Positions 10,534-22,340 of a stretch of DNA of 64,000 nucleotides are shown piece after piece. This DNA is from Chelonoidis abingdonii (lineage: Eukaryota; Chordata; Testudines; Testudinidae): contig NC_133774.1 of the NCBI RefSeq assembly GCF_003597395.2, positions 47,348,613-47,412,612 on the forward strand, read 5' to 3'. How positions within the stretch are numbered: the first letter of the stretch is position 1; every line of letters begins with the position of its first letter. Under the pieces are notes generated by a model, which saw nothing but the letters and a program-made list of their open reading frames with translations, had not been told where the DNA came from and searched no databases. Made by a program: the position numbers and the translations under genes.

Positions 10534-13500
10534 TTATTATATTTTCACTGAGATAAGACAAAATGATCCTATGAAATGTGAGCTGGAATAGAGAAAATGA
10601 TAAAAACAATTGATTCTTTGTAAGTAGATAAATGAGGGTATTCATATTTTGTGTGTTCATTACTTACAACATTTACACATTTATGAATAAGTATGGCAGA
10701 TCTGTTCACATGCATTGATTAGCTGTATGTTTTCAGTAACTCTTCCTGTCATACTTGCCTGTACTGTACTTTTGGTCTGTCACCTAAATGATTACATAAC
10801 TGTTAATACTTTCCCTTTTGGGGAATGAATTTTAGTGTTTGTGACAGGTCCCAGACTGATAGCCCTGAAAGCTAAAGTCCTTTGTGTAAGCACAGAAAAT
10901 GCACAGTACAGGGAGCAGCAGTGCAATCGTCCTGATACTGCCCTGGGAAAATGCCTCAATCCTGTTCAATCTGACACCACCAGTCTCCTGCTCCAAACAA
11001 TTGCTGGGGCTGATTGTTCCACCAATTGTACTGAAAGACAATGGAAGTTACCTATATGTGACTGATGGGTTAATCAGGGTCTTGCCATCTTGTTCTGTTC
11101 CTTGAATTACAGCTGCCCATGACTCTCAACAGAACGGGGATCTCAAAAACAGAAAAAAAAAAAAATAGGGCCCAATTCTGTATGCCCATACTCATGTGAG
11201 TAATTATTTCTCATGTGAGTAGTCTCAATGAGTTCAATGGGACTACTTATTTAACTGTGGAATTGTCACATGGCTTGGGTAATCAATGTCTCTTATCAGG
11301 CATTATGTTTTCTAACTTCAAATGCACCCAGGTCTCATCAGTTTTGGGAGTGAGAAACTTGGGAAATGATGTGTGTGAACATTGTCATCACTAGCAAAAC
11401 CATTTTTAAAAAATATAATGTTTCGTGGATTCTCAACCAAATCAAAACACTTCTAGCTCTCAACCAAGTTTGGTTAAAAACATTTTTTTTTCCTTGGGCA
11501 AATTGAGAATTTTTAGCCATTTTCACTGTGAAATGCTGTGAATACATGTGGAAAAAATTCAGTTTTGCTGTGGATCAGATTCGTGAAAATTTGTCTGCTT
11601 TTGTCCATGTTTTACTTTACTGCCATTCAAGTCAATGGCAAAATTCCCATTGACTTGAATAGTGCAAGATCAGCCCCTTTTTGTATCTTATCTGAAGCCA
11701 TTTTTACCGGAGACACATGGAAGAATGTGTCGAATGGTATGTCTTTACTAGATACTTGATTTAGTACTGCTATCATTCTATTGAAGAGAACAGTTTTATT
11801 CTCTCACAATCAAACTTCTTTAAGTTCAACTAAAAAACCCCCAGACGTTCACTCTTCATTACCATTGTGCTTTAACTATATCTTATCACTTAGAACAGGG
11901 CAGTAAATTAGATTTTATATCTATAGGATTTCATTCTCCTACTTAGCAATATTTATAATTGCAAAAACGTGGCTCAGCTCCTCTGCACTGGCTAGATATA
12001 CACTAAGAAACCGTATTATTTAAACAGTACTTAAAAAGAACAACATTATTGTTGTCATTATTATTTATTATTCTATGTATTTTGATGGTGCCTACTGGTA
12101 GAAACCACAACGAGGATTGGAGCTCATTGTTCTGTATAAATATATAATAAGAGACAGTTTCTGTGCCAAAGAGTTTACAGTCTAATTTAAATAAATAAAA
12201 TCAGCTGTCTCTGATGCATAACCTAACCATCATTGGTTGATGGATTTCCTGGAAACATTACAGCAAAGGTGGGTCTTGAGTAATTACACTAAACACTGCA
12301 ATATTGTTATAAGATGCACTGGTGGACTCTGATTGTAGAATACTGTAGTACATTTTTATAAAGGGAATTCCACATTTGCACTTCTAGAAACAGGTACATT
12401 TTTTGCACATTGGCATGTTTTTATTTTTTTTAATATTTTGTTTTCTTTTTTCCTAAAAGGGCTCACCAGTTATACCATCTTATAATGTGATCCCATCAGC
12501 TGTCACAAGCTAAGGTGGGTTGAACTGGATCAAGACTTGGAAGGGATGCTGCCAAGAAACAAGTAGGTTGAAGTTTTGAAATCACTCTAATTTTAATGGA
12601 AGATGTCTAAATCCCCTAGACCACTTTGAAAATTGCAAATTTTCATCCTCCATTAAATGGTGTTGAAGTAATTCCCCTCTGGGTAAGAATTGAACAGACA
12701 TCCCAGACTTGTATTAGGAGACATAGTACCAGTGGAGGTCCTATCATTAGGAGAAAACATAAAGCCAAAGTTCTGACCACTTGTGAACTGCTGGGGCTTC
12801 TTTGTATGAGCATAGGTATTAGCTCTAGTGTCCTGGAAAACCTTTAAGATGAACAATTACATCTTGCCTACTTTAATTTTCCCTGCAGCAACAATGGTGT
12901 TCAAGTCTTGTCCGAAACTGCTATATAGTTTTGCTGTATGCTACATTTCTCTGAGAGACACATGATGAACTACAATACAGTTGCTTCCTTTCAGATGCGG
13001 ATAAAGTGATCCCTGTGGCATATCAGTCTGTAAAGCAAAGTGCTTTGGATTCCTTTTGGAATGATGCTATATAAATGTAAGATTATATTATTATTATTAA
13101 TTACATTTGTTTTGTTTCAATGTCACCATATTACTGGAAATCAATATCCATATACTTCAATAATTTCTGTTTGTACCTTACAGTTTATTAAGTGTAAATA
13201 AGGGCATGATCCTTCAGACCACAAGAAATTTAACCTTTAACCTAGCAGAGAATAGTTTATATTTGTTCTTTTCTTCTCCTCCTTATAGTGCACATGGAAC
13301 TGTCAGATTAAAATGCCCAGTTCTTGTTGAGAACTAACACATGATGGAAGGGATGTCTTTTCAAAGAATTTTCTCTTAGGAAAAAAAAGCTATTTAAATA
13401 TTGCATTATAAAATTTAAAATATTTCATCATTTCTGTCTCAGAAAATGATAGCAATACTACAGCAGGTGATAGAAATAATCTTTTATTAAAAGTGAATTT

Positions 13501-13552
13501 TTATAGTAGGACTGGATGGCTCAGGAAATCAGTAATGGAACATAGAACTTTT
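10534..13552. other. Non-coding with two old repeat relics
   Basis: Mostly AT-rich. An old dispersed relic (12060-12190) contains GAGACAGTTTCTGTGCCAAAG and TTTACAGTCTAA, like the piece near 8800. Positions 12955-13105 end in AAGTGCTTTGGATTCC...CTATATAAATGTAAG and a TTATTATTATTA tail, typical of MIR/L2-type 3' ends. A perfect 14-bp inverted pair lies at 11625-11638 and 11647-11660. An A14 run occurs near 11153. No gene is seen. Confidence 0.5.
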
Positions 13553-13763
13553 TGTTTATATACTTGGGGGCAGCTGGTTTAGGAAGAAATCACTTGAGGC
13601 CAGACAGCAAACAGCTAACAAAACTACCATTTATTTACAGACACGGAGCTCGCCTAACCGGCCGAAGCTGGCTGGGCTATCCCTTAATAATCTAACTCAG
13701 TTGCCATAGGAAAAAAAACTGTGACAACCAAATACACAACATATTCCAGCCAAATACACAACG
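13553..13763 (-). repeat. 3' LTR of the Gypsy element
   Basis: A 211-bp LTR matching the 5' LTR. Its inner end reads CG where the 5' LTR reads CA. Just inside it lies the polypurine tract (plus-strand CCTCCCCCCC at about 13768-13777), as expected at a 3' LTR. Confidence 0.9.
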
Positions 13764-13903
13764 TATTCCTCCCCCCCAATAAGAACACCTCCTCTAAATA
13801 AAACACACACTAGACTAGAGAAGGAGGGTAGACTGCCTCCATTCCTGGCTAAACCCTGGGGATTATTTTGCCCCATAACTGTGGGTTCGCCCTAGCTAAA
13901 GAT

Positions 13904-14263
13904 CTAGCCGATGAGGAGGCCTTCTGTCTCTAGGTTGATTACGGCGAACTTCTGGTGGTGTTGCACCCAAAAGTACCATGGGCTCAGAGTCCGCAGCATG
14001 AACAGATGAGGAGGTGGTATCAGCTCATGCTGGGCAAAGGGATATCTCAGCCTCCGGCAGTAATGGAGGACAACAGTCAGGAACAGGTGATTTGGTGTCT
14101 CACCAGAAGAGGTGAAGTCAGACCACTCAACTGCAGATGTGTCCTGAGGACTGGCATGACCTGGCAACAGCTGATCTACATGTCGCCGCCAGGTAAGATT
14201 CTCTGCAGTCGGACTGTGTAGGAAACAGGTCCTGTTTGAGTGATGATCGTGGCAGGGACCCAT
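13904..14263 (-). pseudogene. Gypsy pol C-terminal tail, unassigned
   Basis: A 119-codon minus-strand open segment downstream of integrase and upstream of the 3' LTR. Its start looks like the integrase tail, followed by sequence with no recognised domain and no chromodomain signature. It probably spans the end of pol read partly out of frame. It has no independent evidence of being a gene. Confidence 0.45.
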
Positions 14264-15350
14264 TTAGCCTGGAAGTATAATTCCGAGCAAAACTGGCTGT
14301 CCCGGGCTAAAGGTTCGGTCTTTTGCTCTGGGTGCCCGTCTGATGACTTGATATTGCTGCTGATGTTGCACAATTTGTCGGGGTTCAGAAGGTTTCAGCA
14401 GATCAAAGCAAGTGCGCAGCTGTCGTCCCATCATTAGAAAGGCCGGGGATGCCTGGGTCGTAGCATGAGGTGTGTTTCTGTAGGAAAGTAAGAAGGTATC
14501 CAGACGCTTTTGAATGGAGTGTTGTCCCCTTGCTGATTTCAAAGCGTGTTTCATTGTCTGCACAAATCTTTCAGCTAATCCATTGGTGGATGGATGATGA
14601 TATGGTGCTGACGTGATGTGGTGTATCCCATTTGCCTTCATAAAATTTTGAAACTCCTGAGAGAGAACTGAACTGCGGTCCGTTGTCGCTCACAAGTTGT
14701 TCTGGCAGACCGAAACGACTAAAGAGTCCCGTAGTTTTTGGATAGTACTCTCTGCAGTAGTGGACTGCATTATAGAGACTTCTGGCCATTTAGAATGGGC
14801 ATCTACTGCCACCAAGAACATGCTTCCTTCAAGGGGGCCAGCGAAGTCAATGTGAATATACGTTGCCACGGGTTTTCAGGCCAGTCCCATGGGTGTAGGG
14901 GTGCCCACTGGGGTGCATTCCTCACACCCTGACATGACATACAAGCTTTTGCCTTCTCTTCAATAGCACTGTCCAATCCAGGCCACCAAAAATAGCTTCG
15001 TGCAATTTCCTTCATGCGCACTATTCCACAGTGACCGGAATGTAGCTGTTCTAACATCTGTGATCTCAGTGGTGGTGGAATAATGACACGTCTCCCCACA
15101 ACAAAACAACCAGATTGGACCGATAACTCCGTCCTCCTGGACATGTAGGTAACAAGGTCGGGTGAGACCGGAGAGGTTTGTCGAGATTTTCCATGCATCA
15201 CCAGGTCCATAACTTGGGACAATACTGGGTCAACGCGAGTTGCCTTCTTTATCTGAGTAGCAGTGATGGGTGTATTCTCTACCTGTTCAAAGTAGAAGAT
15301 TTCCTTTTGGGCACTATCTTGATGTTTGACCGGCAAAGGCAACCTTGAGA
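14264..15350 (-). pseudogene. pol: Gypsy integrase, frameshifted
   Basis: The enzyme that would insert the cDNA. The H2C2 zinc-binding part is clear: 'LHSGHCGIVRMKEIARSYFWWPG' then 'CMSC' (about 14950-15060). Of the catalytic DDE core, the first Asp (HIDFAGP, codon at 14846-14848) is visible only in a frame shifted from the preceding zinc domain. The second is in 'SDNGPQFSS' (14571-14789 segment), and the Glu is in 'HHPSTNGLAERFVQTMKH' (14264-14641 segment). The C-terminal part after 'FLLSYRNTPHATT' degrades near 14264. At least three frame changes occur. Confidence 0.88.
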
Positions 15351-15399
15351 GGCCATCTGCATTGCCGTGCAGAGTGGATTTCCGATATTTGATTTCATA

Positions 15400-15761
15400 T
15401 GTGTGTGCTGAAAGTAACAATGCCCAACGTTGCATACGACTAGCAGCTAATGGGGGAATGCCTGTGTAGGGTCCAAAAATTGACGTCAGAGGTCGATGGT
15501 CTGTGAGAAGAGTAAACTTTGCCCAAACAGGTACTGATGAAACTTCCGAATTTCAAAAAAAATTCCTAATGCCTCACGTTCGATTTGGGCGTAGTTAGTT
15601 TCTGCTTTGCTTAGAGTGCGTGAAGCAAAAGCAATAGGTCTCTCTTCTCCCGAAGGCATAATGTGTGACACGACTGCTCCCACTCCATAAGGGGAGGCAT
15701 CGCAGGCCAATTGTAGGGGTAAGGATGGATCAAAGTGCGTTAGAACTTCAGAATTTAGCAA
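15400..15761 (-). pseudogene. pol: Gypsy RNase H domain
   Basis: Open segment 15486-15761 includes 'LQLACDASPYGVGAVVSH', where the first catalytic Asp lies in CDAS. It continues with 'RPIAFASRTLSKAETNYAQIEREALGIFFEIRKFHQYLFG', where YAQIERE supplies the catalytic Glu. The next frame (ending at 15435) contains 'TYEIKYRKSTLHGNADGLSRL', the usual NxADxLSR end of RNase H. The order and motifs match the Ty3/Gypsy RNase H that degrades the RNA template. There is one frameshift between the halves. Confidence 0.88.
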
Positions 15762-16304
15762 TGCATCCTTAGCTTTGTTAAATGCAACATCACAGGCTTC
15801 AGTCCACTTCCAGGCCTTGTTCTGCCCAAGGAGCTCATGAAAGGTTTTAGCAGTGTGGCTAACTGTGAGATGAACTTTCCATAATAGTTCAGTAGTCCTA
15901 GAAACGAGCGCAGCTGGCTTACATTTCGAGGTGGGGGAGCCTCCACAATAGCTTTAACTTTTGCAGGGGCCTTATGAAGACCTGCAGAATCAATGATGTG
16001 TCCCAAAATATTCAACAGAGGGCTTGAAGAATTCACACTTGTCTTTGCGAACTCGTAGGCCATACTCTTCCAGTCTTTGTAGGGTAGCCTCTAAATTCTT
16101 TAAGTGATCCTCTTCATTCCTTCCAGTGACCAGGATATCATCCAGATAGCACTGAACTCCTGACAAGCCACACAAGATCTGGTCCATAGCCCTCTGGAAC
16201 AGGGCGGGAGCAGACGTTATTCCGAAGGGTAGGCGACAGTATCGATAAAGCCCCTTATGAGTCACAATAGTCAACAGCTCTTGGGACTTTTCATCGACGT
16301 GCAT
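15755..16304 (-). pseudogene. pol: Gypsy reverse transcriptase palm and thumb
   Basis: Two overlapping open segments in different frames. The first (15990-16304) carries the RT palm: 'RLPFGITSAPALFQRAMD' and the catalytic YLDD box at 16137-16148, intact. The second (15755-16063) carries 'LGHIIDSAGL', 'LRSFLGLLNYYGKFI' and the start of the connection region. The frame change falls between the 'FFKP-VEY' and 'LGH' motifs, so it looks like a small indel in an otherwise continuous domain. About 130 bp between 16304 and 16434 also holds RT sequence in another frame. Confidence 0.9.
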
Positions 16305-16433
16305 CTGTAAATATGCTTGACTCAGATCAATCTTACTGAACTTTTGTCCCCAGCCAGGCCTGCGAAGAGGTCATCGATGCGGGGAAGCGGGTATTGCTCT
16401 GCACACAACACTGGGTTGACAGTGACTTTAAAA

Positions 16434-17021
16434 TCACCGCAAATCCGGAGAGAGCCATCTTTCTTCACTATTGGGGATGATAGGAGTGGCCCATGAGCTA
16501 TGGGTAACTGGTATTAGGACTCCATTGGTGACCAGGCGCTCCAGGTCTGCTTCAACTTTTGGCCTGATGGCATATGGCACAGTTCGGGCTTTCAGATATT
16601 TTGGTGGACTGTCAGGTTTAATGTTCAATGTCACAGTGATTCCCTTCATACTTCCCAAATCATCTCCAAAAACAGCAGCATGTTTCCTTAGTATAGGGGT
16701 TAGACTGGTTTCTTCTTTAGTCATCCGGTGCACTTCTGCCCAGTTCAGCTGAATCTTCCCAAGCCAAGACCTACCCATTAAGGCTGGGTAGTTACCTCTC
16801 ACCACAAACAGTGGCAATTTAGCAGCCTGTCCATTGAGCTCCACCTTAACATCAATAGTGCCCAACATGGGCACAGCTTCTCCCGTATACGTCTTCAGAA
16901 CAGTTTTTTGTTGCCTTAAGCGCAGAAGATGCTGTAGCTTTTCTTTATACACAGTCTCGGAGACCAGCGAGACGGCTGCACCGGTGTCCAGTTCCATGCG
17001 TATAGGTTTGCCATCCAACAA
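16434..17021 (-). pseudogene. pol: Gypsy protease and start of reverse transcriptase
   Basis: A 195-codon open segment. The aspartic protease active site is LDTGAAVSLV at residues 11-20, intact DTG. It continues through a 'GRSWLGK' motif into the linker. The RT N-terminus follows at about residue 140, with 'VPYAIRPKVEADLERL' and 'GVLIPVTHSSWATPI', the usual Gypsy finger region. The frame breaks right after 'ATPI', in the stretch where the family has a V-V-KK-DGS-R block. The polyprotein would be cut by its own protease. The domain assignment is firm. Function is lost through the frameshift. Confidence 0.9.
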
Positions 17022-17089
17022 CGGGGGTTACCCAGTATTCATGTGAGCCCACTGCCAAAGACAAAACATGCAGTGGCACTTCCGCTCTT

Positions 17090-17966
17090 GCGATGAGGTG
17101 TCACCTTTGATCATCCTGGGTCTGCTCTAGGGTATGCAGGTTCCTCTTTTTGTCGCCAGACCACAGGCCTCTTTTTTCTTTTGTTTACAGGCACACTCAA
17201 TGTGTCCCTTTTTGCCACAGTGTCGACACACCAGGTCCTTACACCAGCATTCTGATGCCTGGTGACCTGGCTTACCACAGCGGTAACATTCTTGACTCTG
17301 CACACAGTTTTGTGGGTAGGTTTCTTGTGACACTTTTTGCACCCTAGGGGATGCACCGATGTATTGCGCCTCCCTTGTAGCCAGTTCCATGGAGACAGCA
17401 ATATCAACAGCCTTCTGTAATGTAAGCTGAGCCTCTGTCAGTAGGCGCTTCCGTATAGCTTCACTGTACAGGCCACACACTAACCTGTCACGCAGGGCGC
17501 AGTGCATCCTTTAACATCTCTTTAAATGCCATGTTTGCTACTTTTTAAAATTGCTACAATGTACAACTGTTTCATCTTCTTTTTGTCTCTTTTGTGAATA
17601 TCTTTCAGCAATTACCAGTGGTTTGGGAAAAAGGGACCCCAGGATTTCCACAATGTCACTGTAAGATTTAGTCTCAGCTTAACATTGTAGTAAGCTGCAT
17701 AGCAGGAAGTATGGTTTTAGCCCTACAACACTTAAGAATATTGCACTTCTCTTCTTAATTCATTTGCAATAACAAAAATGCAAACGCCCGTATACACATA
17801 CTATTGACATATATTTCATCAAAATTCCATGTCCCGGTCAGAGTAGCCATATTTTTAGTTTCACTTTCACAGTCAGTGCAAACAAGCAGTTTTTGTTTCT
17901 TCTTACTCTGACTTCTACTTTCTTCTGTTACTGGAGCAGCACCGGAATCCCATCGTCATCACTCAT
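17090..17966 (-). pseudogene. gag: Gypsy gag (capsid and zinc knuckles), broken
   Basis: Structural protein of the retrotransposon, which would package its RNA. The best open segment, 17127-17507, holds the C-terminal capsid part ('LRDRLVCGLYSEAIRKRLL' region) and two CCHC knuckles: CYRCGKPGHQASEC near residue 73 and CRHCGKKGHIECAC near residue 94. Upstream, in other frames, 17500-17700 reads like the '...GPFFPKPLVIAERY...KEDETVV' part of capsid. Positions 17780-17860 read like the gag N-terminus, with a 'FDEIYVNSM' piece. A minus-strand ATG (17966) lies directly against the 5' LTR and opens a short acidic peptide before a stop. Frameshifts and stops make it non-functional. It was first mistaken for a lipid-binding-protein start (see rejected list). 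Confidence 0.85.
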
Positions 17967-18180
17967 TGTTTATATCTGGGGGCAGCTGTTAGGGTTTAGG
18001 AAGAAATCACTTGAGGCCAGACAGCAGACAGCTAACAAAACTACCATTTATTTATAGACACAGAGCTCGCCTAACCGGCTGAAGCTGGCTGGGCTATCCC
18101 CATATAATCTAACTCAGTTGCCATAGGAACAAAAACCATGACAACCAAATACACAACATATTCCAACCACATACACAACA
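17967..18180 (-). repeat. 5' LTR of the Gypsy element
   Basis: A 214-bp LTR. In element orientation it starts TGTTGTGTATG and ends ATATAAACA, giving TG...CA ends and a 4-bp inverted terminus TGTT...AACA. It matches 13553-13763 closely. The boundary is set by three agreeing facts: LTR-LTR similarity stops, TG/CA is present, and CTTTT follows as the TSD. Confidence 0.9.
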
Positions 18181-18185
18181 CTTTT

Positions 18186-18660
18186 TTCCTTTCTAGCTCA
18201 TCAGTTCATGTTTGTCTATGGCTGATATAGGCCCCAAATTATCATCATCACATGCCTGCTTGGTGGACCATTTGAAATGGGTTGATGGTCCTGGTCCAGT
18301 CATAAAAGATAGATATCTATGTTACAGTTGGCACTAATTGTCACCTTTGTTGGCAGACTCATTAAAGAGATATCTTATTTAATGATTATTTAAGTTTTTC
18401 TGTGGTACTCATTACTGAAGTATCTGAGCACCTTACAAATATTAGTGACTTTAGCACCACAGCATCACTATGAGATAGGAAAGTATTTTATTCCCATTGT
18501 ATAGAATAGATGAAGAAATGGAGGCACAGAAGTTGGCCAAGGTCTGCAGGAGTTGCCTAGAAAATCTGCAGTGGAGTATGTTAGAGATCTTCTGATTCCC
18601 ATCCTTGACCACACAGACATCCTTCCAAATCTTCTCAGCATTAGGAAAGTTACCACTAAA
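18186..18660 (-). repeat. MIR-like relic in otherwise unique DNA
   Basis: About 18410-18570 reads GAGCACCTTACAAATATTAG...TTATTCCCATTGTATAGA...GGAGGCACAGAAG. This is the reverse complement of a MIR/L3-type SINE 3' half (CTCAGTTT, ATGGGGATAATA). The remaining bases are AT-rich without features. Confidence 0.5.
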
Positions 18661-19855
18661 AGAGGGTTAAGGCAAAATGGAGGGACAATATCAAAGTTGA
18701 TACTTGATCTGCTTCAGCCCATACCATAACTGTTACATACATGATATCAGTCTCAAGTGCTATCAGTAAAACACCTTTCAGAAACAACATTCACTTCATA
18801 AATAATTGTGACATCTTTAAGTGTTGAGGAAAGGTGCTTCATGTACAGCACTGGAGACTGAAGTTGTAGAGTGTCAGCTGTGTGCTGTATCATGGTAATA
18901 GATATATTCTGATTAACATACAAAATAAACTTGTCCACTTAAGACAACAATAGAATCATACATTATAGTTTTGTGAACAAGTTGGCTTGGGCCTGTTTGT
19001 TTGTTCTTTTTAAACTATTATTAAACGAGGGTCAGCCACCTAGCAGTCTGGTTTGCATTCAAGTTGGAATCATAAGCAATTTACCTCTTGCTGTTATGTT
19101 TAGTGTCTCAGCTTTTGCATTAGTGCTTAATGGCGTTGATTAGTTTGTGCTATGCTAATTTTTAGCACAGGGAAAGAATTGATTTACTTCAAGCTTGGTA
19201 TATCTTAGCACTGAAGTGGAAATAATTCCATTGAAAATATGGAAAATGAGCAATCACCTTAACAATTGAACAAATTACTTGACATTTGTGAGGCTAAAAT
19301 GTTCAATAGATCAGAGGATTTTTGTATTAAAAATAAATCATCAGCCCACCTATTACTTAGCTAGATGAATCAAGGGTCTTCCACAGAAAGAGTAGCAAGA
19401 ATAATACTGACCACAGATCCATATTTAAGAAATTCAGTGGCTAGTATTTCTTTGATTTGTATGATAGACCCAGTGTGGTCAGATAATGATCAGTGTAATT
19501 CAGTCATTTCTAGGGCAGTTCTACCTGGAGGGTCATGGATTCTGTGACTGCCTGTTCCCCACCCTGGACCCCAACATTGGGGAAAGACTCTAATGTGCTG
19601 CTCCTTGTTAATATTATTTTGCAGCAGTCAAGTGTGTGATGTGCTTCACATTATAAAAAGAAGACAAGGTCTCTACACCAAAGACCTTGCATGAGGCACC
19701 AAGATGGTAATGAGAGGATGGTAGGGTGGAGGAGGAAAGACAGAGGTTACACCAAGAAGATTCATGGTTATTCAGCAAATAGTAAAGCCTGGTGGGACAA
19801 AATATAATTCTGAAATATAAATCAATTCATATAAAAGCTACAATGGGGCTGCATG
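18661..19855. other. Non-coding, no recognised element
   Basis: AT-rich DNA with no motif-bearing frame and no repeat that I can name. Confidence 0.4.
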
Positions 19856-19899
19856 AGCAACCTTCATTCTGTCATTTCCCAACTTCTGAGTGCCAGGCT

Positions 19900-20310
19900 T
19901 TTTAGTGTTTGTTTAACATGGGTTTTTTTAAATGCAATTTCTGTCCAGTCTCCCCTGCAGCCTCTGCCTGTCTCTTTCTGCTCCTGTTCCCCTTGTGCCC
20001 TGACCTTGGCTCTAGATCCTGTCCACAACCCCTGCTCATGTCCTACCTCCCTACCATCGCTTTCTCACCCCTCCGCATTCAAGTCAGGCTTCTTCCTCCT
20101 CTCACACTGCATGGACACCAGCGGGAAAGTACTGAGAGTACAGAGAGAGAGTCTCCCTACTCTCAATTCCAGTGCCTGCACCACAGCAGCTCCCAGAAGC
20201 CAAGATGGCCAACTGTTGGGAAAGCCCTACTTTTCTTTGGGCTGCAGCATGCTCAGGTGCTTTGTGGGGATGGAGCACATGCCTGGTCGCAGATAAGAGT
20301 CATGTGGAGA
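19900..20310. repeat. Unclassified GC-richer dispersed-repeat candidate
   Basis: A C/T-rich stretch with open frames on the plus strand, up to 147 codons. These are Cys/Leu/Ser/Pro-rich with no domain. Its composition differs sharply from both flanks, and it contains AGCAGCTCCCAGAAGCC. It looks like an inserted repeat more than a gene, but no second copy lies in the window. Confidence 0.3.
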
Positions 20311-20516
20311 TGAAGCCCTGAGGAGATAGATTCTTCAAGAATTTAGCTCTCAAACTCTTGCAAATGTCTACTGTTCATCTTCAAACTGAGATTTTTCAAA
20401 AATTTATAATTTGGCCAAATGGTCATGGAAATAGGAAAACACATATCCCTGACACCAAGGCATCCCATACTGGCAAATTTCAAATCCCTGCTCCAAAGCA
20501 TGGAAGCACTAGACTC

Positions 20517-21062
20517 GTAGACTTTAAAATCATCATAGTCATTTAGTCTGATCTCCTGCACATTACAGGTTACAGAGAATCCGCCATTAGTTCAAACCAG
20601 CAAGTGACCTGTGCCCTATGCTGCAGATGAAGGTGAAAATCTCTCAGGGTCCTGCCAGTCGGGCCTGGGGAGGAAATTCTTTCCTGACCACAAATATGGA
20701 GATCAGGTAGACCCTGAGCATGTGGACAGCCAGACACCTGGGAAATAATTCTCTGCAGTCCTCAGAGCCCTCCCCATCTAGTGTCTCATTTCCAGCCATT
20801 GGAAATATTTGCTAATAGTGATGAGGATGGGGCATACGGCACTGTATGCAACCTCATCATACCATCCCCTCCATAACTTATCAAGCTCAGTCATGAAACA
20901 AATTAGGTTTTTTTGTCCCCACTACTCCCTTTGGAAGACTGTTCCAGAGCTTCACTCCTCTGATGGTTAGAAACCATCTAATTTCAAATTAAACTTGTTA
21001 ATGGCCCTTAACACCTCTCCCTCCCTGGTGTTTATTCTCTGATGTTTTTATAGAGACCAATC
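20517..21062 (-). mobile_element. Old CR1 LINE 3' end
   Basis: The plus strand carries antisense CR1 3'-UTR words: TAGTCTGATCTCCTGCA, GGGGAGGAAATTCTTTCCTGACC, GACTGTTCCAGAGCTTCACTC and TGGCCCTTAACACCTC. Divergence is high, with many single-base differences from the fresher CR1 copies at 36196 and 59140. It is therefore an older subfamily. Confidence 0.65.
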
Positions 21063-21221
21063 AGACCTCCCCTCAGCCTTTGTTTTGTTACACGAAATGA
21101 GCCAAGCTTAACAACAAAATGGTTGTAAGAATTTAACATGGACAAAACAACCCTTGTCTCTAATTTTGTTCTCAGAAACACCAGAACCATTTTAGCTGAA
21201 ATCCCCCCAACTCTGCCTCAG

Positions 21222-21224
<3 letters not shown>

Positions 21225-21266
<42 letters not shown>
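21225..21266. repeat. (TA)21 microsatellite
   Basis: Twenty-one uninterrupted TA units. Likely polymorphic. Confidence 0.97.
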
Positions 21267-21269
<3 letters not shown>

Positions 21270-22335
21270 AAATCAGCCTGAGGCAGACACCTGCTGTGAA
21301 AAATTTCAACCCAAACAGTTGGGCAAAATTATAAGCAACTGAAAAAAGAGTCTTATAGTGGAAAATATTGGGCATCCTTAACTATAGGCAGAAAACTACC
21401 ATAAATTTGTGAGGAAAAAATGGGAGACCAGGAGATGCCTCTTATGCCCCTTTCAGCCTTCTTGAGTAAGAAGTGGACTATATAAAGACTGAACTTACAA
21501 TGCATACTGTATTTTAGTGAAAAAAAAACAAGTCAGCATTTGTGAACAGTTAGCACTAGGTGGTATCTGAGATACCAGTTTTTCCTTTATATTTATAGTA
21601 GAAAATAGCTGTGTGGCATCAATAGGCCAATGTTGATTTTTTTTTTATAACAACTGCTGTATTTAGTCAAAAGAATGCTATCTTGTGTCTGAAAATCAAA
21701 TTGATTTATTGCTCCAACTCAGTTCTCTACAGATGCTTATTAAAAAAAAACAAAACGAAAAACCCGGACCACATACACTGGATAAGCAATCTATAATAGT
21801 ATTTTTTGATATTATCCTGTCAGTTAACTACACATGTATTAATTTTCATATAATGCTCATAGAAAATGGCATGAATAAACTTCATTTTGAAAACACCTTG
21901 TTTCTCAAATCAAGGAAGTGACCAAAATCAATTTCTGACTGTATTGTTTAAATGTTAGCCTTGACATATTTGATATGACTATGTAAAGATAGCGTGCCAA
22001 TCCTTTCTTTACATACAATAAAACACTGACAATGTCTTTCAACCTCCTTATGCAAAAGAAAAAAAATGATTTTAAGCATATGAAATCTCCTTGTGAGCTT
22101 AGTTTTTGTAATAGAAACTTCAAATTAACTTCAATTTAAAATATATATGCATTTGTGTGATAAGTTACAAAATGTTTAATTGAAAGCAATATAATGTTTG
22201 ATAAATACACATACCCTGAGAAATATCTTTAATGGAGTTCAGTTGTATTCAGTCATTTGTTATTCTACTATGCAGTCCTTAGGGAGAATGAATTTCAGCA
22301 TGGTTTGCTTCAGAAACTAATATCCAACAAATTAT
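21270..22335. other. Non-coding, no recognised element
   Basis: AT-rich DNA with poly-A and poly-T runs and no motif-bearing frame. Confidence 0.4.
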
Positions 22336-22340
22336 TCTTT

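Larger units (their letters stand above)
13553..18180 (-). mobile_element. Full-length Ty3/Gypsy LTR retrotransposon
   Basis: A 4628-bp element read on the minus strand. Two direct-repeat LTRs bound it, and a perfect 5-bp TSD, CTTTT, occurs at 13548-13552 and 18181-18185. The internal part carries, in element order, gag with two zinc knuckles, protease, reverse transcriptase, RNase H and integrase. That is the Ty3/Gypsy order, with integrase last. A polypurine tract (seven G then AGG on the minus strand) abuts the 3' LTR near 13763-13780. The coding part is cut into at least eight reading frames, so this copy is dead. Length and domain order are otherwise complete. The LTRs differ at scattered positions and by a few small indels, so the insertion is not very recent. 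Confidence 0.95.

Noticed and set aside
17790..17860. Minus-strand peptide starting M-A-T-L-T-G-T-W-N-F-D, resembling the start of a fatty-acid/retinoid-binding protein
   Set aside because: It lies inside the Gypsy element. Its continuation reads as gag N-terminus (FDEIYVNSM) and runs on into capsid, so the GTW match is coincidence.
21225..21266. (TA)n as a possible origin or regulatory element
   Set aside because: An ordinary microsatellite with no supporting context.
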